Shown here one piece after another: positions 61,890 to 64,000 of a DNA stretch of 64,000 nt. Position 1 is the stretch's first letter, and each line of letters opens with the position of its first letter. The stretch is from NCBI RefSeq assembly GCF_021049265.1, contig NZ_CP088018.1, positions 2,480,001 through 2,544,000 of the forward strand, written 5' to 3'. Origin of the DNA: Ruania suaedae. GTDB taxonomy: Bacteria; Actinomycetota; Actinomycetes; Actinomycetales; Beutenbergiaceae. The translations under genes and the position numbers were made by a program. The notes under the pieces are model-generated. The model did not search any database, was not told the DNA's origin, and saw nothing but the letters and a program-made list of their open reading frames with translations.

Positions 61890-62693
61890 ATGGTCTCCAT
61901 CAACAACGCGCCCCGGTACGACGACGACCTCCGGCTGGCGCACGTGATCGCCGATCAGGTGGACGCCCAGACGATGTCGCGGTTCAAGGCCCTCGACCTG
62001 CACGTGGAGGCCAAGCCGGACACCACCCCGGTCACCGACGCCGACCGCTCCGCCGAGGAGATCGTGCGCGCCCAGCTCGCCCGTGCCCGGCCGCGGGACG
62101 CCGTCCTCGGCGAGGAGTTCGGCAGCACCGGCCACGGAGCGCGCCAGTGGGTGATCGATCCGATCGACGGCACCAAGAACTTCGTGCGCGGAGTCCCGGT
62201 GTGGGCCACCCTCATCTCGTTGATCGACGAGGGCCGGCCGGTCCTGGGGGTGGTGAGCGCGCCGGCGCTGAGCCGGCGCTGGTGGGCCGCGCTCGGCTCG
62301 GGCGCCTGGACGGGCCGCTCCCTGTCGAAGGCGTCGCGCATGCACGTCTCGGGCGTGGGTGAGATCACCGATGCCTCGTTGTCCTACTCGAGCCTGAGCG
62401 GCTGGGAGGCGCTGGACCTGCTGGACGAGTTCCTGATGCTGGAGGCCAGCTGCTGGCGCAGCCGCGCCTACGGGGACTTCTGGTCGTACATGCTGGTGGC
62501 CGAGGGCGCGGTCGACATCGCGTGCGAACCCGAGCTCGCGCTCCACGACATGGCCGCGCTCGTGCCGATCGTCACCGAGGCCGGTGGGCGCTTCACCTCA
62601 CTGGCGGGCGAGGACGGGCCGTTCGGCGGGAACGCGCTGGCCACCAACGGGCTGCTGCACGAGGAGTCACTGACCCAGCTCACCCGGCACTGA
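61890..62693 (+). CDS. hisN: Histidinol-phosphatase (inositol monophosphatase family)
   Basis: 267 residues. Metal-binding motifs: LGEEFG (Glu), [15 protein letters not shown] and [22 protein letters not shown]. The family also contains inositol-phosphate and FBP phosphatases, but the [23 protein letters not shown] block is of the HisN type used by actinobacteria for the penultimate histidine step. A TTG three codons upstream is possible, but the ATG at 61890 fits a leaderless start (TACGTT 7 bases before). No other his genes are near. Confidence 0.88.
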   Translation: MVSINNAPRYDDDLRLAHVIADQVDAQTMSRFKALDLHVEAKPDTTPVTDADRSAEEIVRAQLARARPRDAVLGEEFGSTGHGARQWVIDPIDGTKNFVRGVPVWATLISLIDEGRPVLGVVSAPALSRRWWAALGSGAWTGRSLSKASRMHVSGVGEITDASLSYSSLSGWEALDLLDEFLMLEASCWRSRAYGDFWSYMLVAEGAVDIACEPELALHDMAALVPIVTEAGGRFTSLAGEDGPFGGNALATNGLLHEESLTQLTRH

Positions 62694-62696
62694 GTC

Positions 62697-63143
62697 TCAC
62701 CGCTGGGAGACGAGCAGGCTCCGTTCGGTCACGTCGTACCAGAGCAGGTCTTCCTCCCCGACGGCGGAGATCGCGTCCGCCTCGCCGGCGGCCGCCCGCT
62801 CGAGCAGGGCGTGCATGGAGGGGTTGTCGGCGTCGACGTGGAAACTGACCACGTCCTCCCAGGCACTGGCCGGTACGTGCACCCGCGCGAGCTGCTCGCC
62901 GGGCGTCACCTCGGCGTCGGCGACGTCGGCCGCGACCACGACCCGGCACCATCCCGACTCCGGGCCGAGCAGACCGAGGGAGTCCTCGGCGGCCAGGACC
63001 AGGGCGGCGTACTCGGCCATCTCCTCGTCGGTGTCGGCGCCGAGCGCCTGCTGTAGGGAGGCCGTGACCGCACGGGCCGGACGGGCGGAGAGCCCGTCGT
63101 CGCTGTCGAGATCGCCGAGGGTGGCACCGAGGTAGACGCGCAT
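62697..63143 (-). CDS. DUF6912 family protein
   Basis: 148 residues from the ATG at 63143 (MRVYLGATLGDL). Features: MRVYLxATL start, DEEMAEYAALVLAAEDSLGLL and CRVVVAADVADAEV, an all-soluble protein with acidic character, matching actinobacterial DUF6912 proteins of unknown function. It lies 4 bases from the ParA-like gene in the same direction, so the two are probably co-transcribed. CAGACT lies 6 bases before the ATG. Start at 63182 is rejected on sequence grounds. Confidence 0.75.
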   Translation of the reverse strand: MRVYLGATLGDLDSDDGLSARPARAVTASLQQALGADTDEEMAEYAALVLAAEDSLGLLGPESGWCRVVVAADVADAEVTPGEQLARVHVPASAWEDVVSFHVDADNPSMHALLERAAAGEADAISAVGEEDLLWYDVTERSLLVSQR

Positions 63144-63147
63144 GCGC

Positions 63148-64000
63148 TCAGTCTGCCGTACGGCGCCGACGTCGCAGCCCACGGGCCTCCCGGCGTGCCC
63201 GACGACGGCCCGCGTCCGCGGCCGGTTCGCCCGCCTCGTCCGTGAGCCGCCGCGCCAGGTCGCGCACGGCGAGCCGGGCCGGGGACATCGGTCCGGCGCT
63301 GCGCCACGTGCTCGCGGTGAGCAGCGCGCGATCGGCCAGGGCCCGGTCGTCGGGAATCAGCACCGGCTCCCCCACTCCGGCGAAGCGATGCAGCGCCTCG
63401 GCCACCGACAGATCCGGGTGCGGCCCGGCCGCCGACAGCCGCAGCCGGTTGACCACGGTGCGCCGGGCGGGCAGGCCGGGGACGTCGTCGAGGTCGAGCA
63501 GTGTCTGCACCAGGCGCTCCAGACCGATCGGCTCGGCGGCGCCCACGACGACGAGCTCATCGGCCTCGGCGAGGAGCGTGTGCGCCACCGCGTTCCGGCA
63601 GGGCCCGAGATCGAACCCGGGCTCGTCCTCGGGCACCAGCACCGGCGCCTCGACCACCAGCCAGTCGGCACCCGCGCGGGCGCGGGTGAGGACCGCCTCC
63701 AGGCTCTCCGGGCCGACCTCGCGCCACCGGGAGGCCCGCGCCAACCCGGTGAGAACCCGCAGCCGGTCCGAGACCGGGACGAGCAGTCGGCTGAGGGCGG
63801 CATCGTCCAGCACCCCCTTGTCGGCGGCGCGGATCGCCGCCGAGAGGCCGGCGGTGTCGGCCACCAGGCCGAGGGTCTGCGCCACCGATCCGCCCCACAG
63901 GTCGGCGTCGATGAGCACGACCTGCCCCCCGGCGGCGGCCAGCTCGTCGGCCAGGGCCACCGCGAGCGTGGTCCGCCCCGGGGCACCCGCGGCGCCGGTG
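63148..64000 (-). CDS. ParA/MinD-type (CpaE/septum-site-determining-like) ATPase, 5' end beyond the window
   Basis: The visible 283 residues carry a deviant Walker A at the edge (TGAAGAPGRTTLAVALA, where the usual GKT Lys is Arg), a switch-like VVLIDADLWGGSVAQTLGL, DWLVVEAPVLVPED and VVVGAAEPIGLERLVQTLLDL. This group of SIMIBI ATPases occurs beside tad/flp pilus or septum genes in actinobacteria. The frame is open to the window edge, so the N-terminal part, commonly a receiver-like domain in CpaE, is missing from view. A GTG at 63960 would cut the ATP site and is not the true start. Confidence 0.8.
   Translation of the reverse strand, partial: TGAAGAPGRTTLAVALADELAAAGGQVVLIDADLWGGSVAQTLGLVADTAGLSAAIRAADKGVLDDAALSRLLVPVSDRLRVLTGLARASRWREVGPESLEAVLTRARAGADWLVVEAPVLVPEDEPGFDLGPCRNAVAHTLLAEADELVVVGAAEPIGLERLVQTLLDLDDVPGLPARRTVVNRLRLSAAGPHPDLSVAEALHRFAGVGEPVLIPDDRALADRALLTASTWRSAGPMSPARLAVRDLARRLTDEAGEPAADAGRRRARREARGLRRRRRTAD

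Overview
The window is one continuous stretch of a high-GC Gram-positive (actinobacterial) chromosome. The signs are: many GTG starts; NucS, the actinobacterial and archaeal mismatch endonuclease; a SigR/RsrA thiol-stress pair; a kgd-type 2-oxoglutarate dehydrogenase with the acyltransferase fused on; nrtL beside lysA; a 24-residue bL37-like ribosomal protein; and several starts that look leaderless. The content resembles a member of the Micrococcales, but the genus cannot be fixed from the sequence alone. No phage, transposase or CRISPR array is visible. Most of the window is core metabolism.

Layout. (1) 1-2.9 kb: the 5' end of a leftward gene with a palindrome-rich promoter, an alpha/beta hydrolase, a glutamate-cysteine ligase-like enzyme and a small zinc-ribbon-like protein. 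(2) 3.0-16.4 kb: a sugar-utilisation island with two ABC importers (each one binding protein and two permeases, neither with an ATPase), a GH1 beta-glucosidase, a GH31 alpha-xylosidase, a LacI regulator with three matching operators, and a GH42 beta-galactosidase. The enzyme set fits stepwise trimming of xyloglucan oligosaccharides. (3) 16.4-28.2 kb, leftward: threonylcarbamoyl-AMP synthase, a polyprenyl-phosphate sugar-1-phosphate transferase, the complete ATP synthase operon (atpI-B-E-F-H-A-G-D-C), a DUF2550 protein, nucS and nagA. (4) 28.3-38.5 kb: a VanZ-like gene, then a leftward amino-acid and translation block (nrtL, lysA, hom, thrC, thrB, rho, prfA, prmC), and tRNA-Arg(CCG), whose 3' end starts a 70-bp tandem repeat. 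(5) 38.6-44.2 kb: an unusual membrane protein, an aldose epimerase, an M23 peptidase and a two-component pair. (6) 44.3-55.7 kb: kgd, an SGNH-like protein, the MetPS transporter, the bL37-like protein, sigR-rsrA, a DoxX protein, thymidine kinase, aroA and rsgA. (7) 55.67-56.76 kb: one nuclease-like gene enclosed exactly by two 49-bp inverted repeats. (8) 56.8-64 kb: sdhCAB, a propeller membrane protein, hisN, a DUF6912 protein and a ParA/CpaE-like ATPase that runs off the right edge.

How it fits together. The LacI regulator sits between the GH31-GH1 pair and the second transporter. Near-identical AAGCGCTT-centred operators on both sides suggest uptake and hydrolysis are induced together. The atp and sdh operons and kgd form the energy-generating core. 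A TAGGCT hexamer recurs as a probable -10 box before six unrelated transcription units. The most unusual element is the inverted-repeat-bounded gene at 55.7 kb, which looks like a compact mobile or selfish cassette between rsgA and sdhB.
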